A stretch of DNA of 64,000 nt from Arthrobacter zhaoxinii (GTDB taxonomy: Bacteria > Actinomycetota > Actinomycetes > Actinomycetales > Micrococcaceae): NCBI RefSeq assembly GCF_024385505.1, contig NZ_JANFLT010000002.1, positions 124,001 through 188,000 of the forward strand. The letters run 5' to 3'. The position numbers and the translations under genes are program-made. The notes below the pieces were generated by a model, which was not told the DNA's origin, did no database searches, and saw only the letters and a list, made by a program, of their open reading frames with translations. Below, in pieces: positions 32,349 to 40,620 of this stretch; positions within the stretch are counted from its first letter, which is position 1, and every line of letters starts with the position of its first letter.

Positions 32349-33296
32349 CTACACCACCACAAGCTCCGTTTTATCCACCCCGTGGTCGGCCATCGCCACG
32401 CTCTGGATTGCCGGATCCTCGTAGGTGTTCCAGTAATAAGTGTTCGTGCGGGAGGAGAAGAGTCCGGTGTAGGTGGTCTTCTCAAACTCGCCCGACCCCA
32501 TGGCCGCGCTGCCCTCCACCATCGCGACCTGCTGCAGGGTGTGGAACGCACGGCTGACGTTCTCCTCTTCGCTCGCCTTGGGCGGGTAGTGCGCGTGGAC
32601 GTAGGCCGCGCGGACAAACCGTGACGGCGAGTAGTAGTCGCCGGGGATTCCCCGCATGAGTGACCCTGAGCCGAATGGGGTCAGATGCGCCTGGTTGAGC
32701 ACAACCTCCTCGGGGAAGTCGGGCGACGTGTTGAGGTAGTTGCGCAAGTTCTCGTGGTGCCAGCCGAAGCCGGGCTGGTTCGCTAGGACGTCGACGTCGT
32801 CGTGGAAGACGTGCATGCCGTCGCTCGTGTACTCCACGACGATCGCGCGGGTCGAGTCCCCGATCAACCAGTGCAGCAGCGAGCTCGGGTACTTTTCGTT
32901 GATCGGGCGGTCCACGATGACAACGTTGTCCAGGGCTGCCTCAACCTCGTCGACGGTGGCGAATTGGGAAGCCACCCAGAGTGGAAACTCAAACGCGGCG
33001 ACATTCGTGGCGCCGTCGACCGGTGCCGACGCGTACTCCGCATATCCCGGAAAGTTGAGGCCGCCGACGGCGAGGCCTGCGTCATTGCCGCAGTCGAAGT
33101 ACAGCGGCGTATCTTCCTGAACAATGCCCATGCCGATGACGGCATGCTCAATCTTCGGCACTGCTCCGAAGGGCGACTTGGTGGCATACCCCGTGGGTGT
33201 CATCACCACCCGCTCCCCGAAATCGGACGTCCAGTCGAGGTTTCGTGCGAAATAGAGGTTGCCGCTGCCGTCGGTGAACCTGATGCCTGTGCACAT
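32349..33296 (-). CDS. Choloylglycine hydrolase / penicillin V acylase family protein
   Basis: Ntn-hydrolase of 315 residues. The start MCTGIRF exposes the nucleophile Cys2 after Met removal, and Arg18 and Asp21 (ARNLDW), NDAGLAVGGLN, NQPGFGWHHENLRNY and the arginine of YYSPSRFVRAAY fit the family active site. Members cleave bile salts, penicillin V or acyl-homoserine lactones; the natural substrate here is more likely an N-acyl signal or cell-wall amide than bile salts, but this is inference. No signal peptide, so cytoplasmic. Confidence 0.88.
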   Translation of the reverse strand: MCTGIRFTDGSGNLYFARNLDWTSDFGERVVMTPTGYATKSPFGAVPKIEHAVIGMGIVQEDTPLYFDCGNDAGLAVGGLNFPGYAEYASAPVDGATNVAAFEFPLWVASQFATVDEVEAALDNVVIVDRPINEKYPSSLLHWLIGDSTRAIVVEYTSDGMHVFHDDVDVLANQPGFGWHHENLRNYLNTSPDFPEEVVLNQAHLTPFGSGSLMRGIPGDYYSPSRFVRAAYVHAHYPPKASEEENVSRAFHTLQQVAMVEGSAAMGSGEFEKTTYTGLFSSRTNTYYWNTYEDPAIQSVAMADHGVDKTELVVV

Positions 33297-33576
33297 GGTG
33301 ACGCTCCCTGTTCCGGCGAAGCCCTGACGGAGTTTCGCCTGTCCGGTGGGCAGATGTCCAAAGCTGCCGGAGGAACGGGGCTGGCCGCCCGTCGTCCCTG
33401 CCCTTCTCAGGGTAGGCCCGGACCCCCGCTGACGGGAGGCTCCTCCCCAAACCCGAGCCCGGACCGACGCAGGTCACCGTGCAGGTTCTTTCGTCACGAC
33501 CTGGCAGCACCGAAAGAAACAAACCACGCGGGCGAATAATGTGCCCTGTGCCACAAGTCACACTATGGTTGGGGGC

Positions 33577-34617
33577 ATGTTCGAATCCGATGTCTGGGGG
33601 GCCATCATTAAGGACGCCCACCGATACCCGTCGCCGCACAATTCACAACCAATAAAGGTGCATCTGCGCAGCCAAACGCAGGCAGCCGTTTATTACGACC
33701 TCGATCTGGGCTTACCCGCGGAATCCTATGGAATTCCCTTCGGCCACGTTTGTGCCGGAGTTTTCCTGGAATCCCTCCGGGTCTGCGCCCAGGCCCGCGG
33801 ATATGGGCTCCGCGAAGAACTTCACCTCAGTGACATGGACTTCGACTCAAAGGACCGGCTGCATTTCATCGGCCTAGTCACCCTGGTGCCCCAGGCTTCC
33901 GACCCCGAGGACCAGGCCGATTATGAAGCCTTCCTGGTCCGGCAGACCTCCCGCCGCCCCTATGACAACACCCTGGTCGACCCCGCCGCCGTCGCTGAAG
34001 TCGAAACCACGGCGAAGCGACACGGCCATGTCTTCCGCAGTTCCAGCGATCCCGCGCTGGTACGTTCCGTAGTCCACGTCAACCAGGCCACTCTCTTTGA
34101 CGATCTGCGCAACGACGCCGTGCACCGGGAAATCCTCACCTGGCTCCGGTTTTCGCGTGCCGAGGCCAGGCAGCGCGGCGACGGCCTGAGCGCCGAAACC
34201 ATGCTGATGCCCGGACCCGTGCTGCGTTTCGCCATGCAGCACCGCGGATTGTGGGAGGCTCCGGTGGTCGGTGCACTCATCCGCAGAATCTACCTGAACA
34301 CCATGCGCGGGGTGCGGCAGCTGGGCTGGTTGGAGGGGCCGTTCGACGGGCCGGCCGACTACGTGGAAGCCGGCCGCACGTTTATGCAGGTCTGGCTGGT
34401 GTTCACCCGGCACAATGTCTATCTGCACCCGTTCGGCACCGTGATCACCAACCAACACTCGCATGCGGAGTTCGTAGCAGCCGCCGGAGCCGAGGAGGCT
34501 GACGGGCGGAAGGCATGGATGCTCTTCCGCTTCGGCCACAGCACTCCCCCGCCCCCGGCGCACCGGCGCCCCGCGTCCGCCATGATCCTTCCCGCTGCCC
34601 AGGAGCTGCATTCATGA
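33577..34617 (+). CDS. Nitroreductase-fold (Acg-like) protein
   Basis: A protein of about 346 residues built like the Acg/Rv2032 group of double nitroreductase-like domains: N-terminal AHRYPSPHNSQPIKVHLRSQ, middle LVRQTSRRPYDN, and a C-terminal FMQVWLVFTRHNVYLHPFG. These resemble FMN-binding nitroreductase motifs, but a full FMN site is not certain. The start is ambiguous (ATG 33541, 33565 or 33577). Its TGA overlaps the ATG of the PaaK-like gene (34614-34617), a coupled pair with probably linked roles. Confidence 0.7.
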   Translation: MFESDVWGAIIKDAHRYPSPHNSQPIKVHLRSQTQAAVYYDLDLGLPAESYGIPFGHVCAGVFLESLRVCAQARGYGLREELHLSDMDFDSKDRLHFIGLVTLVPQASDPEDQADYEAFLVRQTSRRPYDNTLVDPAAVAEVETTAKRHGHVFRSSSDPALVRSVVHVNQATLFDDLRNDAVHREILTWLRFSRAEARQRGDGLSAETMLMPGPVLRFAMQHRGLWEAPVVGALIRRIYLNTMRGVRQLGWLEGPFDGPADYVEAGRTFMQVWLVFTRHNVYLHPFGTVITNQHSHAEFVAAAGAEEADGRKAWMLFRFGHSTPPPPAHRRPASAMILPAAQELHS

Positions 34618-36191
34618 AAAAGGTCTTGATCTTCGCTTTCCTCGCCGTGCAGGAACGCTTCGTACGGCTGTTTATGCCCCGGGTCTCCACGCATCAGCTG
34701 CTGCTGCTGCCGGGAATTGAATCCCTCCGCTGGACGCTGGGCCGGTGGCGCGCCTGGCGGACCTTCGAACTCGCGGCGAAGAAGGTCCCCGCCTACCGGC
34801 AGTTCCTGGCGAAGCACGACTTCCCGGGCCGGCTTCCGGGCAACGGCACCGTCTACGACGAGTTCTCGCAGATTCCGGAAATGGACAAGGACAGCTACAT
34901 CCGGCCCTGGAGCACCGAGGAACGCTGCCTGGGCGGCAAGCTGCCCCGCCGCGGCGTCGTGGTGGATGAATCCTCGGGCAGCTCCGGCGTCCCCACCAGC
35001 TGGGTCCGGGGTCCGGACGAGCGCGAGGCCACCCGCCAGCTGCTCCAGCTGGGCTTTGCCCGGACATCCAAGGCCCTGGACAAGCAGCCGTTTGTCCTCA
35101 ATGCGTTTTCCCTGGGGGCCTGGGCCACCGGCATGAACGTCACCTCGTCGCTGACCGATGTCACCATGATCAAGTCGATCGGTCCGGACAAGGACAAGAT
35201 CATCCAGACCATGCAGGAGTTCGGCACGGGGTTCACCTACATCATCCTGAGCTACCCGCCGTTCCTGAAGGCCCTGTTCGAGGACACCCGGCTGCGCTGG
35301 CAGGACTACGACATTGTCGCGGCGTTCGGCGGCGAGGGCATCAGCGAGAACATGCGCGCCCACATCAACAAGTACACGCACGGCGCGTTCGGCTCCTACG
35401 GCGCCTCCGACCTGGAAATCAACCTGGCGATCGAAACGGACTTCTCCGTCGCCCTGCGCCAGGCCGTCGCGGAGCACCCGAAGCTGGCCGCGCTCATCAC
35501 CAAGCAGGACGAGTACGGCGTGCTGCCGATGATCTTCCAGTTCAATCCGTACGGCTACCTGATTGAAACCAACGACGCCGGCGAACTGCTCGTGACGATT
35601 GTGCGCCGGGAAAACATCAACCCCCGCATCCGCTACAACATCCACGACCGCGGCCACGTGATGCGGGTGCGCGACCTGAAGCCGATCCTGCGCGAATACG
35701 GCCTCACCCGCGTACTGAGCGAGCAGCTGCTGGATCTGCCGCTGCTGTTCCACTACGGCCGGTCGGATCTGTCCGTGGACTTCAACGGCGCCGTCGTGGC
35801 CCCCGACGCGCTGCGGGACGTCATCTACAACGAGCAGGCGCTGCTCGACGCCGTCGAAAACCACCGCCTGATCAGCTACGAGGATGCGCAGGGCAACCGT
35901 CAGCTGCACATCGCGCTGCAGCTGAACGAGCAGGCCACCGAGTCCAAGGAGCTCGACGTCGAGCGGTACCTCGGGCACGTAGTCACCGAGCTGCGCCGGA
36001 TGAACGGGGATTTCAACAACGCCATCCGGACCGCCCCGGACTCCACCCTGCCCACCGTGGCCTTCTATCCCTACCGGACTGGTCCTTTTACCGACGACGG
36101 ACGCAAGCTTAAGAATGAGTACGTCTGGCAGCTGGACGGCGACGAAGTCGGGGACTGGGAGCTGGACTTCTCCTACGCCGCACAGCAGTAG
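34614..36191 (+). CDS. Phenylacetate-CoA ligase-like adenylate-forming protein
   Basis: A 525-residue protein of the PaaK/CapK-like branch of ANL enzymes. Seen are IPEMDKDSYIRPW, the ATP loop VDESSGSSGVPTSWVRG near residue 120, YGASDLEINLAIETD, a FNPYGYLIETNDAGELLVT strand and the RYNIHDRGHVMRV region with the Asp that holds ribose. PaaK relatives activate aryl acids to acyl-AMP. Total length exceeds PaaK by about 90 residues. Translationally coupled to the nitroreductase-fold gene, so the two may activate and reduce an acid. Confidence 0.78.
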   Translation: MKKVLIFAFLAVQERFVRLFMPRVSTHQLLLLPGIESLRWTLGRWRAWRTFELAAKKVPAYRQFLAKHDFPGRLPGNGTVYDEFSQIPEMDKDSYIRPWSTEERCLGGKLPRRGVVVDESSGSSGVPTSWVRGPDEREATRQLLQLGFARTSKALDKQPFVLNAFSLGAWATGMNVTSSLTDVTMIKSIGPDKDKIIQTMQEFGTGFTYIILSYPPFLKALFEDTRLRWQDYDIVAAFGGEGISENMRAHINKYTHGAFGSYGASDLEINLAIETDFSVALRQAVAEHPKLAALITKQDEYGVLPMIFQFNPYGYLIETNDAGELLVTIVRRENINPRIRYNIHDRGHVMRVRDLKPILREYGLTRVLSEQLLDLPLLFHYGRSDLSVDFNGAVVAPDALRDVIYNEQALLDAVENHRLISYEDAQGNRQLHIALQLNEQATESKELDVERYLGHVVTELRRMNGDFNNAIRTAPDSTLPTVAFYPYRTGPFTDDGRKLKNEYVWQLDGDEVGDWELDFSYAAQQ

Positions 36192-36237
36192 GGGCACCGG
36201 CGGGGCGTCGTCGTTCATCACCGCGAGAGGATCCGCC

Positions 36238-36921
36238 ATGAAAATCCCCGACGCCCCGCTGGCAGTCTCCCTCCCGTTCAGCGGGACCTGGAAGGTGCAG
36301 AACAGTCCCCTGCGCCGGGTGCCCAGCCACGGCACGCATCTCCTGGCCACCACCTACGCCATCGATTTTGTGGGCGTGGACGACGCCGGCCGGACGGCTC
36401 CCACGGTCAGCTGGCACACCGCGTTCGGCACCGAGCCGCCGGAGCTGTTCTTCGCGTTCGGGCGCCCGGTCCTGGCGCCGGTTCCCGGGCAGGTGGTGAC
36501 CGTGCACGACGGCGAAGCGGACCATGAGGCCCGCCGGTCGCAGCTGACCCTGGTGCCCTATGTGCTGGGACAGCAGGGCCGGCTGCGGCAGGGAGCCGGT
36601 GCGATTGCCGGGAACTACGTCCTCATCGCCACGCCCGACGGCGGCGCGGTGGTCGGGGTGATGCATCTGCAGTCCGGGTCGATCCGGGTTTCTGCCGGGC
36701 AGCACGTCCGCGAGGGCGAGCATCTCGGGGACTGCGGAAACTCGGGCAACTCCACCCAGCCGCACGTGCATGTGCAGGCGATGGACCGGGCCGATCCGTG
36801 GACCGCCCGAGGGCTGCCGCTGGTGTTCCGGTCCTTCGGGGAGAAACCTGCCCGCGGACGCACGTTTGTCCGCCGCGAGAACATGCTGCCGCAGGAGGCC
36901 TCGACGGTATTGGCGCCCTGA
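36238..36921 (+). CDS. M23 family peptidase-like protein
   Basis: A 227-residue LytM/M23-fold protein with the zinc set HGTHLLATTYAIDF (His and Asp), VMHLQSGS and the HxH motif QPHVHVQ after GDCGNSGNST. There is no signal peptide or membrane helix, unusual for an M23 endopeptidase that acts on peptidoglycan; it could be cytoplasmic or leave by another route. Starts at ATG 36238, 46 bases after the PaaK-like gene, with GAGAGGA upstream; may be in the same transcript. Confidence 0.8.
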   Translation: MKIPDAPLAVSLPFSGTWKVQNSPLRRVPSHGTHLLATTYAIDFVGVDDAGRTAPTVSWHTAFGTEPPELFFAFGRPVLAPVPGQVVTVHDGEADHEARRSQLTLVPYVLGQQGRLRQGAGAIAGNYVLIATPDGGAVVGVMHLQSGSIRVSAGQHVREGEHLGDCGNSGNSTQPHVHVQAMDRADPWTARGLPLVFRSFGEKPARGRTFVRRENMLPQEASTVLAP

Positions 36922-37005
36922 CGCGGGTTGAGGCCCCTAGACATTGCCACCGCGGCTGGCGCCTCCCGTCGGCACCTGACATCGGCACATCGGGCCTGCG
37001 CGCAG

Positions 37006-37187
37006 CACAGCATCCCAGGGAATGGTACGGCTGTTACCTAAAGGGGAAACACCTGCCCCACCAGCACCATCCCGTGGGACACTGTGCAGTGGCCGACACA
37101 GCATCCCAAGATGTGGTACGGGTGTTACCTAAAGAGGAAACACCTGCCCCACCAACCCCACCCCGTGGGACACCGTGCGGGCAGCGG
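37006..37187. repeat. Two tandem copies of a 91-base unit
   Basis: Copy 1 (37006-37096) and copy 2 (37097-37187) both run from CACAGCATCCCA through GGTACGG.TGTTACCTAAAG, AAACACCTGCCCCACCA and CCCGTGGGACAC. Copy 2 can form a stem GGTGTTACCT-AAAG-AGGAAACACC (one mismatch). No coding frame; no recognised RNA family. It may be a duplicated small RNA or terminator region. Confidence 0.6.
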
Positions 37188-37198
37188 TGACTGCAGCA

Positions 37199-37260
37199 AA
37201 TCGAGAGTGCACAAATTACCGATTTTCGGCCGGAAGACGGTAATTTGTGCACTCTCGATT
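37199..37260. repeat. 62-base palindromic repeat, copy 2
   Basis: Perfect 23-base inverted arms, starting AATCGA and ending TTACCG, with a 16-base loop (37222-37237). Same architecture as 31027-31088 but the arm interior differs (GTGCACAAA instead of AAGGCATTAG), showing that arms have changed together to keep pairing. The stretch 37261-37428 that follows is C-rich noncoding DNA with scattered GCCCGGTCC repeats. Confidence 0.7.
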
Positions 37261-37428
37261 CCAGGAAAGCCCGATCCAGCCCGGTCCCTCGCGGACTCGC
37301 AGTCCACCCGGCCGCATGCCCGCCCGGTCCTCCCGCTCCCAGTCAGCCCGTCCTGCCCGGTCCAGCCCCGTCCGGCCACATGCTCGCCCGGTCCGCCCGG
37401 CCAGCCCGCCCACCCCGTCCACAGCGAA

Positions 37429-37470
37429 GGCCCGGCAGGTTAGGGAATCGATCCCCCGACCTGCCGGGCC
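37429..37470 (-). terminator. Terminator of the homoprotocatechuate operon
   Basis: Perfect 12-base arms GGCCCGGCAGGT (37429-37440) and ACCTGCCGGGCC (37459-37470), 19 bases beyond the stop of the MFS gene, the last gene of the leftward operon. Confidence 0.7.
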
Positions 37471-37488
37471 CCGGCTAAAGCTCGGCGG

Positions 37489-38943
37489 CTAGCGGGTTGC
37501 CCCCGCAGCCGATCCCGCACCCGGCGCCGTGTCATCCGTCGACACCCCGCGGCGCTTGTCGAAGATGGTTGCCCCGACTTCCTGCTCGGCCTGGTTCCGG
37601 ATCGACAGGTCGATGCCCGGCCGGTCGCGGAGCATGAGGGTGGCGGCCGAAGCGAGCACGATCATCACCAGTAGGTAGGCGGAGACCGCCGTCGTCGAAC
37701 CGGTTTCCTTGACCAGCGCCGCGGCGATGGTCGGCGCAAACGCCCCGCCGATGATCGCACCCAGCGCATAGGACACCGAGACGCCGGAGAAGCGGATCGA
37801 GGCCGGGAAAATCTCGCTGTACCAGGCCGCCTGCGGGCCGTAGGTCAGGCCGAGACCCACGGTGAACAGGGCCATGCCGAGGAACAGCATCCCGATGTCG
37901 CCGGTGTTGATCAGCCAGAACAGCGGGAAGACCGTCAGGGCCAGGGCCGCAAACCCGATGAGGTAGGTCTTCTTCCGGCCAATCCGGTCCGCCATGAACC
38001 CGCTGACCAGGGTGAAGACGAACCACAGGGCCGCGGAGCCGGAGACGGCCAGCAGCACGTCCGTGCGGTCCAGGGCCACGGGGCCGTCCGGGTTGGTGGA
38101 GTAGTTCAGGATGAATCCGCCGGTGGTCATGTACCCGGCGGCGCTGTTGCCTGCGAAGACCAGGGCGGCCAGGATGACCAGCTTCCAGTGGTTCTTCATC
38201 AGTTCCACGATGGGCATCTGGGTCTGCTTTTTCTTCTCGGCAATTTCCTCGAAGACCGGGCTTTCGCTCACGGACATGCGGACCAGGAAACCGACCACAA
38301 TCAGCACGATGCTCAGCAGGAACGGCAGGCGCCAGCCCCATTCCACAAACTCGTCGCCCGGGGAAATCACGCCGGTCATCAGCGCGGTCACGCCGGAGGC
38401 CAGCAGCATGCCCAGCGGCACACCCAGCTGAGGGAAGGAGCCGAAGAGCCCGCGGCGGTTGCGCGGGGCGTGTTCCACGGACATCAGCACCGCGCCGCCC
38501 CATTCGCCGCCGGCGGAGATGCCCTGGATGATGCGCAGCAGTACCAGCAGGATGGGCGCCCAGATGCCGGCGGTGGCATGGGTGGGCAGGACGCCGATCA
38601 GCGTGGTGGCCCCGCCCATGAGCAGCAGGGTCAGCACCAGCATGGCCTTGCGGCCGATCTTGTCGCCGTAGTGCCCGGCCAGGAAGGCGCCGAGCGGACG
38701 GAACAGGAAGCTCAGGCCCACCGAGGCGAAGGTGACCAGGGTGGCGAACTCGCTGCCGGCAGGCTTGAAGAACAACTCGGAAAAGACCAGTCCCGCGGCG
38801 GTGGCGTAAATGAAGAAGTCGTACCACTCAACGGTGGTACCGATCAGAGTTGCGACCGCAACCTTGCGGGTGTCCCGCGGAGTGGATTGAGGACCGGACC
38901 GAGGGGAACGCGGGCCGGCGGCGGTGCCGGAAGGTGCAGCCAT
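37489..38943 (-). CDS. MFS transporter, metabolite:H+ symporter family
   Basis: A 484-residue twelve-helix permease of the MHS group (ProP/KgtP/ShiA type), which import organic acids with protons. Marks: GTTVEWYDFFIYATAAGLVF, the loop 2-3 motif GHYGDKIGRKAML, LLRIIQGISAGGEWGGAVL, the central loop with SPVFEE, and MADRIGRKKTYL. It is the last gene of the hpa operon, 12 bases after hpaI, so the expected substrate is homoprotocatechuate or 4-hydroxyphenylacetate. Confidence 0.88.
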   Translation of the reverse strand: MAAPSGTAAGPRSPRSGPQSTPRDTRKVAVATLIGTTVEWYDFFIYATAAGLVFSELFFKPAGSEFATLVTFASVGLSFLFRPLGAFLAGHYGDKIGRKAMLVLTLLLMGGATTLIGVLPTHATAGIWAPILLVLLRIIQGISAGGEWGGAVLMSVEHAPRNRRGLFGSFPQLGVPLGMLLASGVTALMTGVISPGDEFVEWGWRLPFLLSIVLIVVGFLVRMSVSESPVFEEIAEKKKQTQMPIVELMKNHWKLVILAALVFAGNSAAGYMTTGGFILNYSTNPDGPVALDRTDVLLAVSGSAALWFVFTLVSGFMADRIGRKKTYLIGFAALALTVFPLFWLINTGDIGMLFLGMALFTVGLGLTYGPQAAWYSEIFPASIRFSGVSVSYALGAIIGGAFAPTIAAALVKETGSTTAVSAYLLVMIVLASAATLMLRDRPGIDLSIRNQAEQEVGATIFDKRRGVSTDDTAPGAGSAAGATR

Positions 38944-38955
38944 GGAAAGTCCTTG

Positions 38956-39753
38956 TCAGTAACTCGCGCGGACGTCGTCGTCCGCGGCAGGGAGGTATTT
39001 CGCGGCCAGGGCTTCGCTGCCCCGGGCCAGAAGGGCGACGTCGGCGCCCACCAGGATGAAGTCCACGCCGGCCTCGATGTAGCGGCGGGCAGTTGCTTCG
39101 GCGAACGCGTTCACGCCCACCGGTTTCCCGGCGGCCTTCACCACCCGGATGCAGTGCTCGACGGCGGCAATCACGTCGGGATGCTCCTGCTGGCCGAGGA
39201 GGCCCATGGACGCGGCAAGGTCCGCCGGCCCGATGAACAGGCCGTCCACCCCGTCGACGGCGGCAATCGCCTCCACGTTGTCGACGGCGGCGGCGGTCTC
39301 GATCTGCACCAGCAGGGTCACGGATTCCGCGGCGTTTTCGAGGTACCCCTCGATCCGGTTCCAGCGCGACGCGCGGGCCAGGGCGCTGCCCACCCCGCGG
39401 ATGCCCAGCGGCGGATACCGGACGGCACGGACCAGCTCGGCCGCCTGCTCCGGGGTGTCCACCATGGGAATCAGCAGGTTCTGCGCGCCCAGATCCAGGT
39501 ACTGCTTCAGCAGCACCGCGTCCCCGCTCGGCGGGCGGACCACCGCGGTGACCGGATACCCGTGCACCGCCTGCAGCTGCGCGAGCAGGGATTCCAGCCC
39601 GTTGGGGCTGTGCTCGGCGTCGATCAGCAGCCAGTCCAGCCCGGACCCGGCACAGATTTCAGCGATCAGCGGGCTGCCCGAACAGACCCACATGCCGGTC
39701 TGCCGGCCCCCGGCCAAGCGGGCGGAGAAGGTTTCCTCTACTCGAAGCGGCAT
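38956..39753 (-). CDS. hpaI: 4-hydroxy-2-oxo-heptane-1,7-dioate aldolase
   Basis: Class II (metal-dependent) HpcH/HpaI aldolase, 265 residues; splits 4-hydroxy-2-oxoheptanedioate to pyruvate and succinic semialdehyde. Marks: GLDWLLIDAEHSPN with the catalytic His, VVRPP, GAQNLLIPMVDTPEQA, VQIETAAAVDNVEAIAAVDG and DGLFIGPADLAASMG. I start at ATG 39753, which overlaps the hydratase gene by 16 bases; the longer frame is inside that gene. Metal ligands Glu and Asp are in IETA and GPADL. Confidence 0.92.
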   Translation of the reverse strand: MPLRVEETFSARLAGGRQTGMWVCSGSPLIAEICAGSGLDWLLIDAEHSPNGLESLLAQLQAVHGYPVTAVVRPPSGDAVLLKQYLDLGAQNLLIPMVDTPEQAAELVRAVRYPPLGIRGVGSALARASRWNRIEGYLENAAESVTLLVQIETAAAVDNVEAIAAVDGVDGLFIGPADLAASMGLLGQQEHPDVIAAVEHCIRVVKAAGKPVGVNAFAEATARRYIEAGVDFILVGADVALLARGSEALAAKYLPAADDDVRASY

Positions 39754-40523
39754 GTGATGGTTCCCAACGGTCCGTAGTCGGCAAAGACGGTGTCGCCCTT
39801 GTATACCCACATCGGGCGGGTGAAGGAGCCGGCGAGGATGATTTCCCCGGCCTCCAGCGAGGTGCCGTGCACGGCGAGCTTGTTCGCCAGCCAGTACACG
39901 CCGGCGGCGGGATGGTTCAGCACCCCGGCGGCGACGCCGGTTTCCTCGATGCCCTGGTTCCGGTAGAGCAGCGCCGAAACCCAGCGCAGGTCGACGTCGG
40001 CCGGCTTCACCGGGTTCCCGCCGACCACCATGGCGCCCATCGCCGCGTTGTCCGCGATGGTGTCCACGATGGTCCGGCCCTCCATCTCGATCCGCGAGTC
40101 CAGGATTTCCAGCGCGGGGACCACGTAGTCCGTGGCGTCAAGGACGTCGAACAGGGTGCAGTTCGGCCCGGACAGCGGCTTGCCCAGCACGAACGCCAGT
40201 TCCACCTCCACCCGGGGATGCGTGTAGCGGTCCCATTCCAGGGTGCAGCCGTTTTCCAGCACCATGTCGTCGAGGATGACGCCGTAGTCGGGTTCGGTGA
40301 TGCCGGTGGCGGCCTGCATGGCCTTGGAGGTGAGGCCGATCTTGTGGCCGGCGAGGGACCGCCCGGAGGCGATCATCCGTTCCCGCCACAGGTTCTGCAC
40401 GGCATAGGAGTCATCGATGGTCATATCCGGGTAGCGCGCGGTCAGGCGCGGCACCGGGGTGCGGGTGCGTTGGGCTTCGAGCAGCTCATCGGCCACCGCC
40501 CGGAGAGTTGATTGATCTAGCAC
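39738..40523 (-). CDS. hpaH: 2-oxo-hept-3-ene-1,7-dioate hydratase
   Basis: FAH-fold hydratase of 261 residues adding water to the OHED intermediate. Marks: GHKIGLTSKAMQAATGI, EPDYGVILDDM, the metal pair in HPRVEVELAFVLGKPL and the NPAAGVYWLANKL-like segment NHPAAGVYWLANKLA. The start is GTG 40523 with AAAGGA in front. A longer frame from 40841 is low-complexity Arg/Pro sequence in the space after hpaD and is not coding. Overlaps hpaI by 16 bases. Confidence 0.92.
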   Translation of the reverse strand: MLDQSTLRAVADELLEAQRTRTPVPRLTARYPDMTIDDSYAVQNLWRERMIASGRSLAGHKIGLTSKAMQAATGITEPDYGVILDDMVLENGCTLEWDRYTHPRVEVELAFVLGKPLSGPNCTLFDVLDATDYVVPALEILDSRIEMEGRTIVDTIADNAAMGAMVVGGNPVKPADVDLRWVSALLYRNQGIEETGVAAGVLNHPAAGVYWLANKLAVHGTSLEAGEIILAGSFTRPMWVYKGDTVFADYGPLGTITCRFE

Positions 40524-40620
40524 GGCGATTCCTTTGGGTTCAGAGGGTGCAGCGTGTTCGGAGGCGTGTCGGAGGGTGCGACGACGACGGCGCCGGGCTG
40601 GCGCCGTCGTCGGGCGCGGT

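Noticed and set aside
34419-36353. 644-codon frame antisense to the PaaK-like gene
   Set aside because: No recognisable domain and fully covers a gene with clear motifs on the + strand.
37006-37260. CRISPR array
   Set aside because: Only two direct copies of 91 bases without spacers, plus a palindrome; no cas genes in the window.
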